Positions 1-9,688 of a DNA stretch of 64,000 nt are shown in pieces (within the stretch, counting starts at the first letter, position 1; every line of letters begins with the position of its first letter). A program made the translations under genes and the position numbers. The notes under the pieces are model-generated. The model worked only from the letters and a program-made list of their open reading frames with translations. It was not told the DNA's origin and ran no database searches. The stretch comes from Yersinia mollaretii ATCC 43969 (GTDB lineage Bacteria > Pseudomonadota > Gammaproteobacteria > Enterobacterales > Enterobacteriaceae). The stretch covers positions 930,001-994,000 of the forward strand of contig NZ_CP054043.1 of NCBI RefSeq assembly GCF_013282725.1. Reading direction: 5' to 3'.

Positions 1-609
1 GCCGTATTCTTTTCTGGTTGGTTGTTTGTCGATGCGACTTATCGTGGCCCGCGTTGGCAACGTTGGGTGTTCAAACCCGTCACTCTGTTGCTGCTACTCT
101 TACTTGCGTGGCAAGCACCCACACTTGGCCCTGTGGGGTATCTGATTGTATTAGGCTTGCTCGCGACCTTAGCCGCCGATGCCTTATTGCTGCTACCCAG
201 TGAGCGCTTACTTTATGCGCTAGGGGCATTCTTCCTCTCTCATTTGCTGTATACCATCAGCTTTGCCAGCCAGATGACCTTCACACTGTTCTGGCCGTTG
301 CCCTTGGTTTTGATCATCATCGGTGTGTTGCTGCTAACCACTATCTGGACAAAACTGGACGAGATGCGCTGGCCTGTCGTTGCCTTGGTCGGCATGACCT
401 TGTTGATGGTTTGGATGGCTGGCGAGCAGTACTTTGCCCGCAGTACCGACCTGAGCTTCTCATTGCTGGCAGGTACAGTGTTGCTGTTGATTTCACATAG
501 CATTTGGCTGCTGAGCCGCTATCGTTTTTCTTTCCGGGCTTCAGACGCCATCGTCGCTGGATGCTATTTTGTCGGACACTTTCTGATTGTCAGGTCGCTG
601 TATCTATAA
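1..609 (+). CDS. yhhN: YhhN family membrane protein, 5' end cut off by window edge
   Basis: Multi-pass inner-membrane protein of the YhhN/TMEM86 family; animal members are lysoplasmalogenases, while the bacterial role is little known. The reading frame is open from base 1, so the true start lies just outside the window and the TTG at 22 is probably internal. About 203 residues are visible against roughly 208 in E. coli, so only a few residues are missing. Hydrophobic segments run almost end to end, and the C-terminus ([11 protein letters not shown]) matches E. coli YhhN as I remember it. It lies upstream of zntA on the same strand, separated by over 200 bp. Confidence 0.88.
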   Translation, partial: AVFFSGWLFVDATYRGPRWQRWVFKPVTLLLLLLLAWQAPTLGPVGYLIVLGLLATLAADALLLLPSERLLYALGAFFLSHLLYTISFASQMTFTLFWPLPLVLIIIGVLLLTTIWTKLDEMRWPVVALVGMTLLMVWMAGEQYFARSTDLSFSLLAGTVLLLISHSIWLLSRYRFSFRASDAIVAGCYFVGHFLIVRSLYL

Positions 610-774
610 TTGAGTCAGTACAGCAACACATAATTAAGCAGATTGATGTGATTTATCGCTCCAAGGAAGGAGCTAAGCCTCTTATTATCTTGATCTAAGC
701 GCGGGATGCATTCCCCCTTAATCGCCCCTTCCTGACAGCAAAATCCCTATTTAACAATGACTCTCATTTGCCTC

Positions 775-806
775 TTGACTCTGGAGTTGACTCCAAGGTG
801 TAGAGT
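775..806 (+). promoter_or_regulatory. zntA promoter with ZntR (MerR-family) operator
   Basis: A TTGACT -35 box (775-780) and a TAGAGT -10 box (801-806) are separated by 20 bp, longer than the usual 17. The spacer holds a dyad (CTGGAGT / ACTCCAaG). This is the layout of E. coli zntA, where ZntR bound to zinc untwists an over-long spacer. The -35 box and the spacer dyad agree closely with the E. coli promoter as I remember it. zntR itself is not in the window. Confidence 0.85.
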
Positions 807-846
807 GCCGTTATACCTGCTCAAATCCTGTTAAGGGGTCACTACT

Positions 847-3174
847 ATGCATTCACATTCTGAACATAAGCACTCAACTGAGACACAGGGTAACTGTGGC
901 TGCGGTCATACTCATGCAAAAAAACAGGTCGGTTGCAGCAGTCAACAGACAGTTAATACCAGCCATGACACGGCCGAATCAGTGAGTGAGCATTCACATA
1001 GCAATGGAGGTTGCTGTAGTCAAAGCCATGCCGATGAAGGTGATGACGAAAGTGACATACTTGCGGCGGCTATGCCTGCGGGGAGTCAGCGCTTTAGCTG
1101 GCAAGTCAAAGGGATGGACTGCCCAAGTTGTGCCAGAAAGATTGAGAATGCCGTCAGCAGTCAGGTAGAAATTGAAAATATCAAAGTGCTGTTTGCCACG
1201 GAAAAACTGGTGGTTGATGCTCGCACGGATATTCGTCTTCAAGTAGAGCAGGCGGTTAAGCACGCCGGATTCACTCTGGTGGATACCCAATTATCCGCTG
1301 AAAACAAGGTCGCTGAGTCCGAGTCGCGCCTTCGTGAATATCTGCCAATCGCATTATTAACCCTACTGATGCTGATCAGTTGGAGCATCTCTTTATTCAG
1401 CACTGAATTGGCTGAGTTCGCCTTCGCCGCGACCACCATTGTCGGGCTGATCCCCGTGACAACCAAAGCTTGGAAGCTCATTCGCTCAGGCACACCTTTT
1501 GCCATTGAAACCTTGATGAGTGTCGCCGCTATCGGGGCGATGTTTATTGGCGCAACGGCTGAAGCCGCGATGGTATTGCTGCTGTTTATGATAGGTGAGT
1601 TGCTGGAGTCCTATGCTGCGAACCGCGCTCGCCGTGGGGTAAAAGCGCTCATGGCGCTGGTGCCAGAAGAGGCATTGTTATTGAAAAATGGCGTGCGAAC
1701 CTCAGTACCCGTCGCCAGCTTGCGCCCCGGCGATATCATTGAGATTGCACCGGGAGGCCGCCTGCCCGCAGATGCCGAATTAATGACTCCGTTCGCCAGT
1801 TTTGATGAAAGCGCCCTCACCGGAGAATCAATCCCAGTTGAGCGGCTGCAAGGTGAAAAAGTCGCGGCGGGGTGCTTATCCGTCGATCGCGCCACCGAGA
1901 TGAGGGTTATTTCAGAACCGGGTAATAATGCCATCGACCGAATTTTGCAACTTATTGAATTAGCCGAAGAACGTCGCGCACCTATTGAACGCTTTATTGA
2001 CCGTTTTAGCCGTATTTATACCCCGGCGATTATGTTGCTCTCGGTGCTGGTGATGTTAGTACCGCCGTTGGCTTTCGCCGAACCTTGGGAAAATTGGATC
2101 TACCGTGGTCTGACGTTGCTGTTGATTGGTTGTCCGTGCGCACTGGTCATCTCCACCCCGGCGGCAATCACCTCTGCGCTGGCGGCGGCAACACGGCGCG
2201 GCGCACTGATCAAAGGCGGCGCGGCGCTGGAACAACTTGGCCGTATTCAAACCGTGGCCTTCGACAAAACCGGTACGCTGACCGAGGGTAAACCCAAAGT
2301 GACCGATATTCTGCCCGCTGCTGGCGTCAGTGAAACCCGCCTGCTGGCTTTGGCGGCGGCCGTCGAAGCCGGATCACACCATCCGCTGGCGGTGGCGATT
2401 ATGCAGCGAGCGCAACAAAATACCCCACTGCTACCGTTAGCTGAAGAGCGTCGCGCACTGGCGGGGATTGGCGTTGAAGGTCGAGTGAATGGGCTGGCAG
2501 TACGTGTCAGTGCCCCCGGTAAATTACCTGCTGGGTTATTGACCGATGAGTGGCAAACGCAACTCGATCAATTGGAGAGTAGCGGCAAAACTGCCGTCGC
2601 CGTGCTGGAAGATGAGCAGTTTGTTGGTTTATTGGCACTGCGCGACACATTGCGCAGCGATGCTAAGCAAGCCATTGATTCGCTGAAAAAACTGGGCATT
2701 CAAGGGGTAATGTTGACCGGTGATAACCCACGGGCTGCGGCGGCCATTGCCAGTGAATTGGGGATTGATTACCGCGCTGGGTTACTGCCCGCCGATAAAG
2801 TTCAGGCGGTGATGGCGCTGAATGAAGCCCAGCCGACCGTGATGGTCGGGGACGGCATCAATGATGCACCTGCTATGAAGGCGGCCAGTATCGGCATTGC
2901 CATGGGCAGTGGTACTGATGTGGCGCTGGAAACCGCCGATGCCGCGCTGACCCATAATCGGCTTACCGGGCTGGCAGAGATCATTCTGTTATCACGCGCG
3001 GCTAACGCCAATATTCGCCAGAACATCACTATCTCATTAGGGCTAAAAGGGATTTTTCTGGTGACAACCCTGCTGGGCTTAACCGGCTTGTGGTTGGCGG
3101 TATTAGCGGATTCAGGTGCCACCGCATTGGTGACAGCTAACGCGTTGAGGTTGTTACGCAAGCGGGATGTTTGA
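847..3174 (+). CDS. zntA: Zn(II)/Cd(II)/Pb(II)-translocating P1B-type ATPase
   Basis: Exports zinc, cadmium and lead across the inner membrane using ATP. Residues 1-70 are a His/Cys/Asp-rich tail (clusters CGCGH, GGCC, EHSHS), probably metal-binding and longer than in E. coli (775 against 732 residues in total). A heavy-metal-associated domain follows with GMDCPSC at 89-95. The transmembrane CPC motif is at 429-431, the phosphorylated aspartate in DKTGT at 473, and the hinge GDGINDAP begins near 668. The ATG has an AAGGGG ribosome site. Expression is probably induced by metal through the ZntR-type promoter just upstream. Convergent with tusA. Confidence 0.97.
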   Translation: MHSHSEHKHSTETQGNCGCGHTHAKKQVGCSSQQTVNTSHDTAESVSEHSHSNGGCCSQSHADEGDDESDILAAAMPAGSQRFSWQVKGMDCPSCARKIENAVSSQVEIENIKVLFATEKLVVDARTDIRLQVEQAVKHAGFTLVDTQLSAENKVAESESRLREYLPIALLTLLMLISWSISLFSTELAEFAFAATTIVGLIPVTTKAWKLIRSGTPFAIETLMSVAAIGAMFIGATAEAAMVLLLFMIGELLESYAANRARRGVKALMALVPEEALLLKNGVRTSVPVASLRPGDIIEIAPGGRLPADAELMTPFASFDESALTGESIPVERLQGEKVAAGCLSVDRATEMRVISEPGNNAIDRILQLIELAEERRAPIERFIDRFSRIYTPAIMLLSVLVMLVPPLAFAEPWENWIYRGLTLLLIGCPCALVISTPAAITSALAAATRRGALIKGGAALEQLGRIQTVAFDKTGTLTEGKPKVTDILPAAGVSETRLLALAAAVEAGSHHPLAVAIMQRAQQNTPLLPLAEERRALAGIGVEGRVNGLAVRVSAPGKLPAGLLTDEWQTQLDQLESSGKTAVAVLEDEQFVGLLALRDTLRSDAKQAIDSLKKLGIQGVMLTGDNPRAAAAIASELGIDYRAGLLPADKVQAVMALNEAQPTVMVGDGINDAPAMKAASIGIAMGSGTDVALETADAALTHNRLTGLAEIILLSRAANANIRQNITISLGLKGIFLVTTLLGLTGLWLAVLADSGATALVTANALRLLRKRDV

Positions 3175-3178
3175 GTCA

Positions 3179-3379
3179 AAGCGGGTTATCCCGCTTCAGA
3201 CTGATGACAAACCTCGACGACTCGATCTGAAACGGTGAGGACAGTCGGAAGAGTAAAGCGTCCGCGCCAGGGAGGGCGCGGCTCGAGCCTCCAAGGACGG
3301 ATTGACGGCGTCTTTACGATCCGCCTGTTCTCTCCGCCGCTAGCACTTTGTCAATAACCTCAAGCGGGTTATCCCGCTT
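3179..3379. repeat. YPAL-like palindromic element flanked by an 18-bp target duplication
   Basis: An element of about 165 bp (3197-3361) is bounded by two identical 18-bp copies (3179-3196 and 3362-3379) of a sequence that is itself a hairpin (AAGCGGG-ttat-CCCGCTT). The ends of the element are inverted repeats (TGATGACAAA / TTTGTCAATA), and its interior is found again, in the opposite orientation, near 26203-26346 and 40046-40215. Size, palindromy and insertion into a terminator fit the Yersinia YPAL miniature insertion family as I remember it. The right-hand copy overlaps the last codons and stop of tusA, so the duplication kept both gene ends intact. Confidence 0.75.
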
Positions 3380-3623
3380 TTGCCCCTTTTTTCACCAGGT
3401 ACCGATAGGGCGTTTGTTCGGTATCTTGGGCCAGTAACTGGTGATCCATAAAACGACAAAAACCGGGGATATCGCGGGTGGTTGCCGGATCGTCAGCAAT
3501 GATCAGCAGTGTCTGGCCCTCTTCCATGTGCCGGACCGTTTTACGTACCATCATCACCGGCTCTGGGCAGCGCAGGCCCAATGCATCAAGTGTTTTATCT
3601 GGATGAGCAAAAATATCGGTCAT
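3369..3623 (-). CDS. tusA: TusA sulfur-carrier protein
   Basis: Small cytosolic sulfur carrier that accepts persulfide from IscS and passes it to the TusBCD/E relay for 2-thiouridine modification of tRNA. The product is 84 residues, close to E. coli (about 81). The family motif LRCPEP carries the acceptor cysteine about 20 residues in. I chose the ATG at 3623, after an AGAGAA ribosome site; a longer frame starting at 3659 adds 12 residues absent from the family. Convergent with zntA, divergent from yhhQ. Confidence 0.95.
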   Translation of the reverse strand: MTDIFAHPDKTLDALGLRCPEPVMMVRKTVRHMEEGQTLLIIADDPATTRDIPGFCRFMDHQLLAQDTEQTPYRYLVKKGAKAG

Positions 3624-3873
3624 GGCGGTTCTCTTATGGGTCAGTATGCTGTGGCGCAAAAATATCGGGATTTATAAACTTGCTTATGAAGTGGGCTAGT
3701 CTATAAAGGCGCATAGTTTACCCCGACGATTTTTAGGCGCAAGTGGCGCTAACGTTTGCGTTAAAATTAACCATTGCATTCGTTGCGCAAACGGGTATCA
3801 TGCCGCCGCGTCGTAAAATTACGGTGCATTTTGTTTGGGTTCCCTCACCCCAATAACCAAAAAGGTCACATTT

Positions 3874-4554
3874 ATGTTTTCGTTTACGCCTCAACAGCGG
3901 ATGACCGCTTTGGTATGGCTGTCGCTATTCCATATTGTCATCATTACCTCCAGTAACTATCTGGTGCAATTGCCGATCGCTATCTTCGGTTTTCACACCA
4001 CTTGGGGGGCATTTACCTTTCCGTTTATCTTCTTAGCCACCGACCTGACAGTGCGGATCTTTGGTGCCCCTTTGGCGCGCCGGATTATTCTCTCTGTGAT
4101 GGTGCCCGCACTGCTGATTTCCTACCTGATTTCAGCCCTGTTTTATCAGGGGAGCTGGCAAGGATTCCCGGCGCTAACCCATTTTAATCTGTTCGTGGCG
4201 CGTATCGCCGCCGCCAGTTTTATGGCCTATGTGCTTGGGCAAATTCTGGATGTGCAGGTGTTTAACCGCCTGCGTCAGCGCAGTGCTTGGTGGGTTGCCC
4301 CGACAGCGGCCATGTTCTTCGGCAATATCAGCGATACTATGGCGTTCTTCTTTATTGCGTTTTACCGCAGTAGTGATCCCTTTATGGCCGCAAACTGGGT
4401 GGAGATCGCTTTGGTGGATTACAGCTTCAAGCTGATGATTTGCATGTTGTTCTTCCTGCCCGCTTATGGCGTGATGCTCAATGTATTGCTGAAATATTTT
4501 GCCCGCAAAACCGACCAGCAAGCATTAGCCACCGCCAGCTCTACGGCACGATAA
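3874..4554 (+). CDS. yhhQ: YhhQ queuosine-precursor transporter
   Basis: Inner-membrane protein of the YhhQ/DUF165 (QPTR) family, which takes up the 7-deazaguanine precursors preQ0 and preQ1 used to make queuosine in tRNA. It is 226 residues with about six hydrophobic segments; the stretch SSNYLVQLPI and the block ATDLTVRIFGAPLARR are typical of the family. The ATG at 3874 follows an AAAGG ribosome site and matches the E. coli N-terminus; the upstream TTG at 3835 is less likely. A divergent region of about 250 bp separates it from tusA, and I see no clear riboswitch there. Confidence 0.94.
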   Translation: MFSFTPQQRMTALVWLSLFHIVIITSSNYLVQLPIAIFGFHTTWGAFTFPFIFLATDLTVRIFGAPLARRIILSVMVPALLISYLISALFYQGSWQGFPALTHFNLFVARIAAASFMAYVLGQILDVQVFNRLRQRSAWWVAPTAAMFFGNISDTMAFFFIAFYRSSDPFMAANWVEIALVDYSFKLMICMLFFLPAYGVMLNVLLKYFARKTDQQALATASSTAR

Positions 4555-4780
4555 TGTCTGTTCAGGCAGCCACATCATTGTGGTTGCCGCACTCTGCCCA
4601 CCACAGCTTATGGATTGTTCCTAAAACTGCCCACCTTTTCGTGACCCGCTGAACAATAGGTTGCTTTTAGCGACTGAATAGGGTGCGATATACTGATTAA
4701 TCATTAATTACTGATAAGTTATTGATGACGGTGAGTCATCGCATTTGATACGCGCTCAGCATCCATAAGGAACAACCCCC

Positions 4781-5305
4781 ATGCATAAAATGATCCAATT
4801 TCTCGCCATCGGCCTGCTGGTTATCGGACTAAGCGCCTGTGATAGCGGCAGCGATAATAATGTGGGCCAACCCGTCAGCCTGCTAGAAGGTAAAGTGGCG
4901 TTGAGCTTGCCCGCCGATTTATCGGACCAGAGCGGGAAGATGGGCAATCAAGCCAATAACATGTACGTTTTCGCCAATAAAACCGGCGATAAAGCTGTGA
5001 TCGTGATTTTGGGCGATAGCACCGATGAGGCGCTGGAGGTGCTAACGGGCCGTTTAGCCGATCAACAGCGGGCGCGCGATGCCAATCTGCAAGTCGTGAC
5101 CAATAAAGCGATCAAAATCGACGGGCAACCTTTCCAGCAGTTGGACAGCATTATTACCAGCGGCGGCCAGAAAGCCTACTCATCCGTGTTGATGGGGAAA
5201 GTTGATAACCATTTGATGACATTGCAAATTACCCTGCCGGCTGAAAATCAGCAGCAGGCACAAGCTGAAGCGGAGTCCATCATCAGCACCTTGAAGCTGA
5301 AATAA
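4781..5305 (+). CDS. dcrB: DcrB inner-membrane lipoprotein
   Basis: 174-residue lipoprotein homologous to E. coli DcrB, which is needed for phage C1 and C6 infection and affects lipoprotein maturation. A signal peptide ends in the lipobox LSAC at about residue 20. The residue after the cysteine is Asp, the classical inner-membrane retention signal. The mature part contains [20 protein letters not shown], highly similar to E. coli. A TATACT -10-like box lies near 4690 and AAGGAAC precedes the ATG. It lies upstream of and convergent with glpABC. Confidence 0.93.
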   Translation: MHKMIQFLAIGLLVIGLSACDSGSDNNVGQPVSLLEGKVALSLPADLSDQSGKMGNQANNMYVFANKTGDKAVIVILGDSTDEALEVLTGRLADQQRARDANLQVVTNKAIKIDGQPFQQLDSIITSGGQKAYSSVLMGKVDNHLMTLQITLPAENQQQAQAEAESIISTLKLK

Positions 5306-5314
5306 CCTTCCTCA

Positions 5315-5340
5315 ACAGAGCGCGGTCAATCGCGCTCTGT
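5315..5340. terminator. Hairpin between dcrB and glpC
   Basis: Perfect 10-bp stem ACAGAGCGCG / CGCGCTCTGT with a 6-base loop, placed between two convergent genes (dcrB stop at 5305, glpC stop at 5351). It has no long T-run on either side, so it may be a weak bidirectional terminator or an mRNA 3'-end stabiliser. Confidence 0.7.
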
Positions 5341-5350
5341 CTCTATAGTG

Positions 5351-6628
5351 CTAGGCTAAAGCACGCGCCAGTAAAGTTATCGGATGTTCACACTTCTTAC
5401 TGGTCGACATCTCAATCTGCCATTTACAGGTTTCGCAGTCGGTAATCACCAGATCGACACCGCTCTCCTCAATTTGCTGAAATAGCGATGCGCCGATCCC
5501 TTGTGCTGTGGCGTAATTCTCTGATTTAAAACCGTAAGTCCCAGCGATGCCGCAACACTGAGAGTCCAGCACTATCAGCTCAATATTGGGAATGCGCTGC
5601 AATAACGCCAAGGTATACGCGGTCCAGCCCATTTTCTCCATGTGGCATGGCGTGTGATAGGCGATGCGCAGTGGTTTGTTTTCTGAGGAAAAAAGCGGTT
5701 TCAGCGGTAATTCGCGCCCCTGATCTAATAAGCGGTAGAGATAGCGGGTGGCCAACTCCACTTTGTCGCGCACGGGCGCGGTATCGACATCCAGTAAATG
5801 GGGATACTCATCGCGCAGTGTGAAGGTACAGCTAGAAGAGGTGGCGACCACCGGGATATCTCGCCCAATCACGGCGTCAGTCAGTGATTCCAGATTGACT
5901 CGCGCCTGTTTTTTCGCCTGCTCAATGAACCCATTGGCGATCAGCGGCACGCCGCAGCACTTCTCCCGCTTAAGCAGTTGCACACCAATGTTCATCGCAT
6001 TGAATACGCTGATTAAATCTTTCCCCAACTGTGGGTGGTTGTAGTTAACAAAGCAGCCATGGAAAAACGCGACCTGCTCCGCATATTGCTGCTGTTTTTC
6101 GGCCTGTTTGTGATACCAACGGCGAAAGGTGCCGAACGAATATTTCGGCAATTCACGGCGGTGGTCTATCTTCAGCGCTTTATCCAGCAAGGTCCGCACC
6201 GGTTTCAAACCGGTGACGGCATTGATCACCGGCGCGAATGGTGTCGAGAGTGTCCCCATGATGTCGGTATGACTGAGGATCGCATCGCGCAGTTTCGGTT
6301 TGTGGCTACTATAACTCGCTTTAGCACGCTGGATGATGTCACCGATTTTGACATCTGACGGGCAGGCGACTTCGCAGCGTTTGCAGTTGGTGCAATACTT
6401 CAATGCATCATCATACAGCGCCGGATCTTTGAGGCGTAGCCGCTCACCATCCGGGCCAGCTTGCTTAGGCCCCGGATAGAGTGGATTGACCTTCGCCACC
6501 GGGCAATAGGTGGTGCACACCGTGCATTTGATGCAACTTTCAAAACTGTTATCTCGTGCCAAATGCTTATCCTGCGGTAGATCCTGAGAAAAAGTGCCGC
6601 TCTCTTTGTTCTGTGGCAACCTTGTCAT
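5351..6628 (-). CDS. glpC: Anaerobic glycerol-3-phosphate dehydrogenase subunit C
   Basis: Iron-sulfur subunit that ties the GlpAB dehydrogenase to the membrane and passes electrons to menaquinone during anaerobic growth. The product is 425 residues (E. coli 396). Two ferredoxin-like 4Fe-4S motifs are visible near the N-terminus (CIKCTVCTTYCP and CTNCKRCEVACP), and two CCG-domain signatures further on (CCGVPLI and CCGIAGTYGFK). Its ATG overlaps the glpB stop in an ATGA, implying coupled translation. Last gene of glpABC. Confidence 0.96.
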   Translation of the reverse strand: MTRLPQNKESGTFSQDLPQDKHLARDNSFESCIKCTVCTTYCPVAKVNPLYPGPKQAGPDGERLRLKDPALYDDALKYCTNCKRCEVACPSDVKIGDIIQRAKASYSSHKPKLRDAILSHTDIMGTLSTPFAPVINAVTGLKPVRTLLDKALKIDHRRELPKYSFGTFRRWYHKQAEKQQQYAEQVAFFHGCFVNYNHPQLGKDLISVFNAMNIGVQLLKREKCCGVPLIANGFIEQAKKQARVNLESLTDAVIGRDIPVVATSSSCTFTLRDEYPHLLDVDTAPVRDKVELATRYLYRLLDQGRELPLKPLFSSENKPLRIAYHTPCHMEKMGWTAYTLALLQRIPNIELIVLDSQCCGIAGTYGFKSENYATAQGIGASLFQQIEESGVDLVITDCETCKWQIEMSTSKKCEHPITLLARALA

Positions 6629-7908
6629 AATGTCACCTCCATGGCGCTGACAATCTGCTCTGCGACGAATAGGGCGCTGGTCAGTGATACCCCTGCGCCA
6701 CAGCCCTGTTGCAGCGGATCGTACCCCCCCAACACCGCGCCGATCACATGCAGATTATCCAATGCAACCCCACCACGCAGCGCCCGTAATCGGTTATCCG
6801 TGTTGACACCAAATTGCAGGTAAGGCTGCGGGGCAAACATATTACTGCGGCTCCAGTCGGCACGGTTTGGCAGCGATAAAATATCCAGATCCAGTATTGG
6901 CTCGTAGACCTGCTCGAAGGTGGCGACCAGCCCATTGCTGAAGAAACTGCCGCTGGCGAGCACCATCTGGGCCGCTCGCAACGGAATATCACCATGATTG
7001 CGGCTGTAAAGTCCGGTAATTCGGTTGCCCACCAGCTCAGCGCGTAATACCGCGTCGCCCGGCATGGTGATGCCGCCCAATTGCTGGAAGCGCTGACGCA
7101 ACGCCTGATGTAAGCGGATGCCGAGTAACGAAGGCGGCAGTGTCGGCAGCAGTTGAATGGGTTTGCCGACCGCCGCGCGCAGAGCCTCCAGCGGTGCCGA
7201 CTCATCCAGCCCGATGCAGGCTGGCAGTAAAATCATTTCCGCCGCCGATGATAAGCGCGCGAGTTCGTCCGCCAACGGTTGCCGATTTTCCGGCAGGTCC
7301 AGCAGGCGGGCAATATTCACCGCCCGGAATTCGCTGGGGTTATCGCGCAAGCGATCGAGTGCAGGTAAGTGCAGATAGTCCGCCGTGGCTGCGACGCCCT
7401 GCTCCTGCAAAGCACTGGCAACCATCTGCGGCTGAAAATCGAGGAAACCTTCGATGCCAATCACTGCGACATTTTGCCAAGGCAGCGGGCCTTCCAGTGG
7501 TGCAACCGGAATATCCGCCGAGCTGAGCCAAGTGGGTCGGCAGCCGCCTAACGGCGTCAAACGCAGGTGATTTTTTGCCGCGCTCCCCACCAGTTTCAGG
7601 CCACAGCGCTGCAAGAGTGCTTCAGCTTGGGGTGCCAATTCACTCAATTCGCCCGCTGGCCCCGCTTGGCGCATCTTGCTGTAGGGGTGTTCAGGGGCCA
7701 ATTCCGCTAATGCGTCAAGGGCGGATAGCGGCTGGCTGACTGCCCGCCCGTCAGGTAATTTTGCCAATAGATCCAAAGAGCCGGAGGAGAAGTGCAGCGC
7801 ATTTTGGCCCGCGCTGACAATCGCACAATATTTTCCTTGCTCGGCCAGACGAATCCCACAAGCCAAGCCCGCTAGCCCACCGCCGATGATAATGACATCA
7901 AATTTCAT
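6625..7908 (-). CDS. glpB: Anaerobic glycerol-3-phosphate dehydrogenase subunit B
   Basis: Flavoprotein subunit of the anaerobic sn-glycerol-3-phosphate dehydrogenase; it binds FMN or FAD and works with GlpA. The product is 427 residues (E. coli 419). The N-terminus has the dinucleotide-binding motif IIGGGLAGLACG. Near the C-terminus a typical block reads GAVLGGYDPLQQGCGAGVSL. The start overlaps the end of glpA by 11 bases and the end overlaps glpC by 4, so the three genes form one tightly coupled operon. Confidence 0.96.
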   Translation of the reverse strand: MKFDVIIIGGGLAGLACGIRLAEQGKYCAIVSAGQNALHFSSGSLDLLAKLPDGRAVSQPLSALDALAELAPEHPYSKMRQAGPAGELSELAPQAEALLQRCGLKLVGSAAKNHLRLTPLGGCRPTWLSSADIPVAPLEGPLPWQNVAVIGIEGFLDFQPQMVASALQEQGVAATADYLHLPALDRLRDNPSEFRAVNIARLLDLPENRQPLADELARLSSAAEMILLPACIGLDESAPLEALRAAVGKPIQLLPTLPPSLLGIRLHQALRQRFQQLGGITMPGDAVLRAELVGNRITGLYSRNHGDIPLRAAQMVLASGSFFSNGLVATFEQVYEPILDLDILSLPNRADWSRSNMFAPQPYLQFGVNTDNRLRALRGGVALDNLHVIGAVLGGYDPLQQGCGAGVSLTSALFVAEQIVSAMEVTL

Positions 7909-9553
7909 CGTGTTTCTCCTGAACAGGGGTCACGGGCGGGGTGTCATCCAGACCACACAATCCCTGATAGACCCAATGGGTAAATTCACTCTCCCGCAAT
8001 GCGTCGCCCCAAGCGATTGGGCGCACCCCTTTCCAGCGCTCATTCAAAAACTGCCTAAGCTGTTCGCGGGATTGTTGCGGCGTCGTCACCTTAAAGCGGC
8101 TGAGTAAACCAGCGGCGCGACAGGCGCAGAGTTCCCCCTGACAGGTGCCCATGCCGACACGAGTGCGACGGCGTAAATCCAGCAGGTTGTTCACCGAGAG
8201 CGACTCAACGGCATAGCGCACTTCACCCGCCGTGACCGCTTCACATTCGCAGACCAAACTGTTGTCGAGTCGGTTCCCCGCCAAGAGCTGGGTCGCGCGG
8301 TCGCCATGGCGATAAACCGCAGAACCGCGAATGCTAGCGGGCAGCGAAATCACTTTGCTGAGTGTCTGTTCCGCCGATTGTTGCGAACCGGGCAGTGGCT
8401 CTTGCGCCGTGGTGCAGCCCGCACTCACCCCCAGTTTTTCACACACTTTATCCGTAGCCCACTCCGCCATCAGACGGTAGGTCATCAGTTTGCCGCCGGT
8501 GATGGTGATAAAGCCCTCCAGCCCATCCCGACTGGCATGATCCAGTAGCACGATGCCACGACTGACATTGCGCCCTGACGGGTCATCATCACTGGCCACC
8601 AGCGGCCTAACACCGGCGTAAGCCCGTAGAATGCGGGTTTGCGCCAGTTGCGGCGAAAGTTTTGACCCTTCGCGGATTAAGGTGTCCACCTCTTGCGCGG
8701 TGACCACCATATTGTCGATTTGGTCATATTCGATATGTGTGGAGGTGGTGCCGATCAATGAGATGGTGTCGCCGGGGACCAAAATATCCGCATCCGCCGG
8801 TTTACGACAGCGGTTGATCACCATGTTGTTGATCCGATGGCCGAGGATCAGCAGTGCACCTTTGGCAGGGAACATGCGGATGCGCAGATCGGCATACTCG
8901 GCAATGTGTTGCCCCCAGATCCCCGCCGCATTCACCACAATTTGCGCATGGATTTCATACTGGCGGTGATTTTTATGATCGAAAACGCGCACGCCGCTCA
9001 CGCGGTCACCTTGGCGTAACAGCCCGATAACCTCGTGATAAGTCAGCACATTCGCCCCGTGCTCGCGGGCATCCAGCATATTGGCGGCGGTTAAGCGGAA
9101 GGGGTCCACGGTACCATCGGGGACGCGGACGGCAGCAATCAATGAGGGATTGACGGCGGGTTCCAGCCGCAGTGCCTGCTTGGGATCAATGGCTTGCGCG
9201 TCGATCCCCGCTTCCTGACAGCGGGCGATAAATTGCTGCTGATAGTCCAGAGAGTCTTCCGGCAAGGTGATAAACAGCCCATCCGTTTGCTCAATACAGT
9301 GGCGAGCAATACGTTTTAGAATCCGGTTTTCTTCAATGCATTCACGGGCCGATTCGCCGTCAGTCACCGCATAACGTGCGCCACTGTGCAATAAGCCGTG
9401 GTTGCGACCCGTCGCGCCAGTGGCAATGTCATGCCGCTCCAACAGCGTACACGCCAAACCCCGTCGGGCGCAGTCGCGCGCGATCCCTGCGCCGGTCGCG
9501 CCGCCACCAATGATGATGACATCCGTTTCTGTGTAAGGAGAACTGTTCGTCAT
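7898..9553 (-). CDS. glpA: Anaerobic glycerol-3-phosphate dehydrogenase subunit A
   Basis: FAD-dependent catalytic subunit that oxidises sn-glycerol 3-phosphate to dihydroxyacetone phosphate when oxygen is absent. The product is 551 residues (E. coli 542). The N-terminal Rossmann motif IIGGGATGAGIARDCARRG is clear. Near the C-terminus the cysteines in CECEAV and TCQGELCACR form a BFD-like [2Fe-2S] domain. It is the first gene of glpABC, transcribed away from glpT; the 371-bp gap between them carries CRP- and GlpR-like sites. Confidence 0.97.
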   Translation of the reverse strand: MTNSSPYTETDVIIIGGGATGAGIARDCARRGLACTLLERHDIATGATGRNHGLLHSGARYAVTDGESARECIEENRILKRIARHCIEQTDGLFITLPEDSLDYQQQFIARCQEAGIDAQAIDPKQALRLEPAVNPSLIAAVRVPDGTVDPFRLTAANMLDAREHGANVLTYHEVIGLLRQGDRVSGVRVFDHKNHRQYEIHAQIVVNAAGIWGQHIAEYADLRIRMFPAKGALLILGHRINNMVINRCRKPADADILVPGDTISLIGTTSTHIEYDQIDNMVVTAQEVDTLIREGSKLSPQLAQTRILRAYAGVRPLVASDDDPSGRNVSRGIVLLDHASRDGLEGFITITGGKLMTYRLMAEWATDKVCEKLGVSAGCTTAQEPLPGSQQSAEQTLSKVISLPASIRGSAVYRHGDRATQLLAGNRLDNSLVCECEAVTAGEVRYAVESLSVNNLLDLRRRTRVGMGTCQGELCACRAAGLLSRFKVTTPQQSREQLRQFLNERWKGVRPIAWGDALRESEFTHWVYQGLCGLDDTPPVTPVQEKHDEI

Positions 9554-9688
9554 GAAAGACCCCGCATTATCAGACAGCCGCGTGGCGGCTAATTATGCGT
9601 CTATTGAGCCACACTCTTTATGGGTATTGTTTGATAAGGAACAAAAACGAACTAAAAACGAAACCGTTATGGTGCTTTAAAACCATGA

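Noticed and set aside
3197..3361. Structured non-coding RNA gene after zntA
   Set aside because: The same sequence recurs at 26203-26346 and 40046-40215, one copy has target duplications, and none has a promoter; a mobile palindromic repeat explains it.
3660..3873. Possible preQ1 riboswitch before the queuosine-precursor transporter gene
   Set aside because: I looked for the small preQ1 stem-loop and its conserved A-rich tail close to the ribosome site and did not see it.
4174..4521. 115-codon antisense ORF inside yhhQ
   Set aside because: Shadow of yhhQ in another frame, with no independent start signals or family resemblance.
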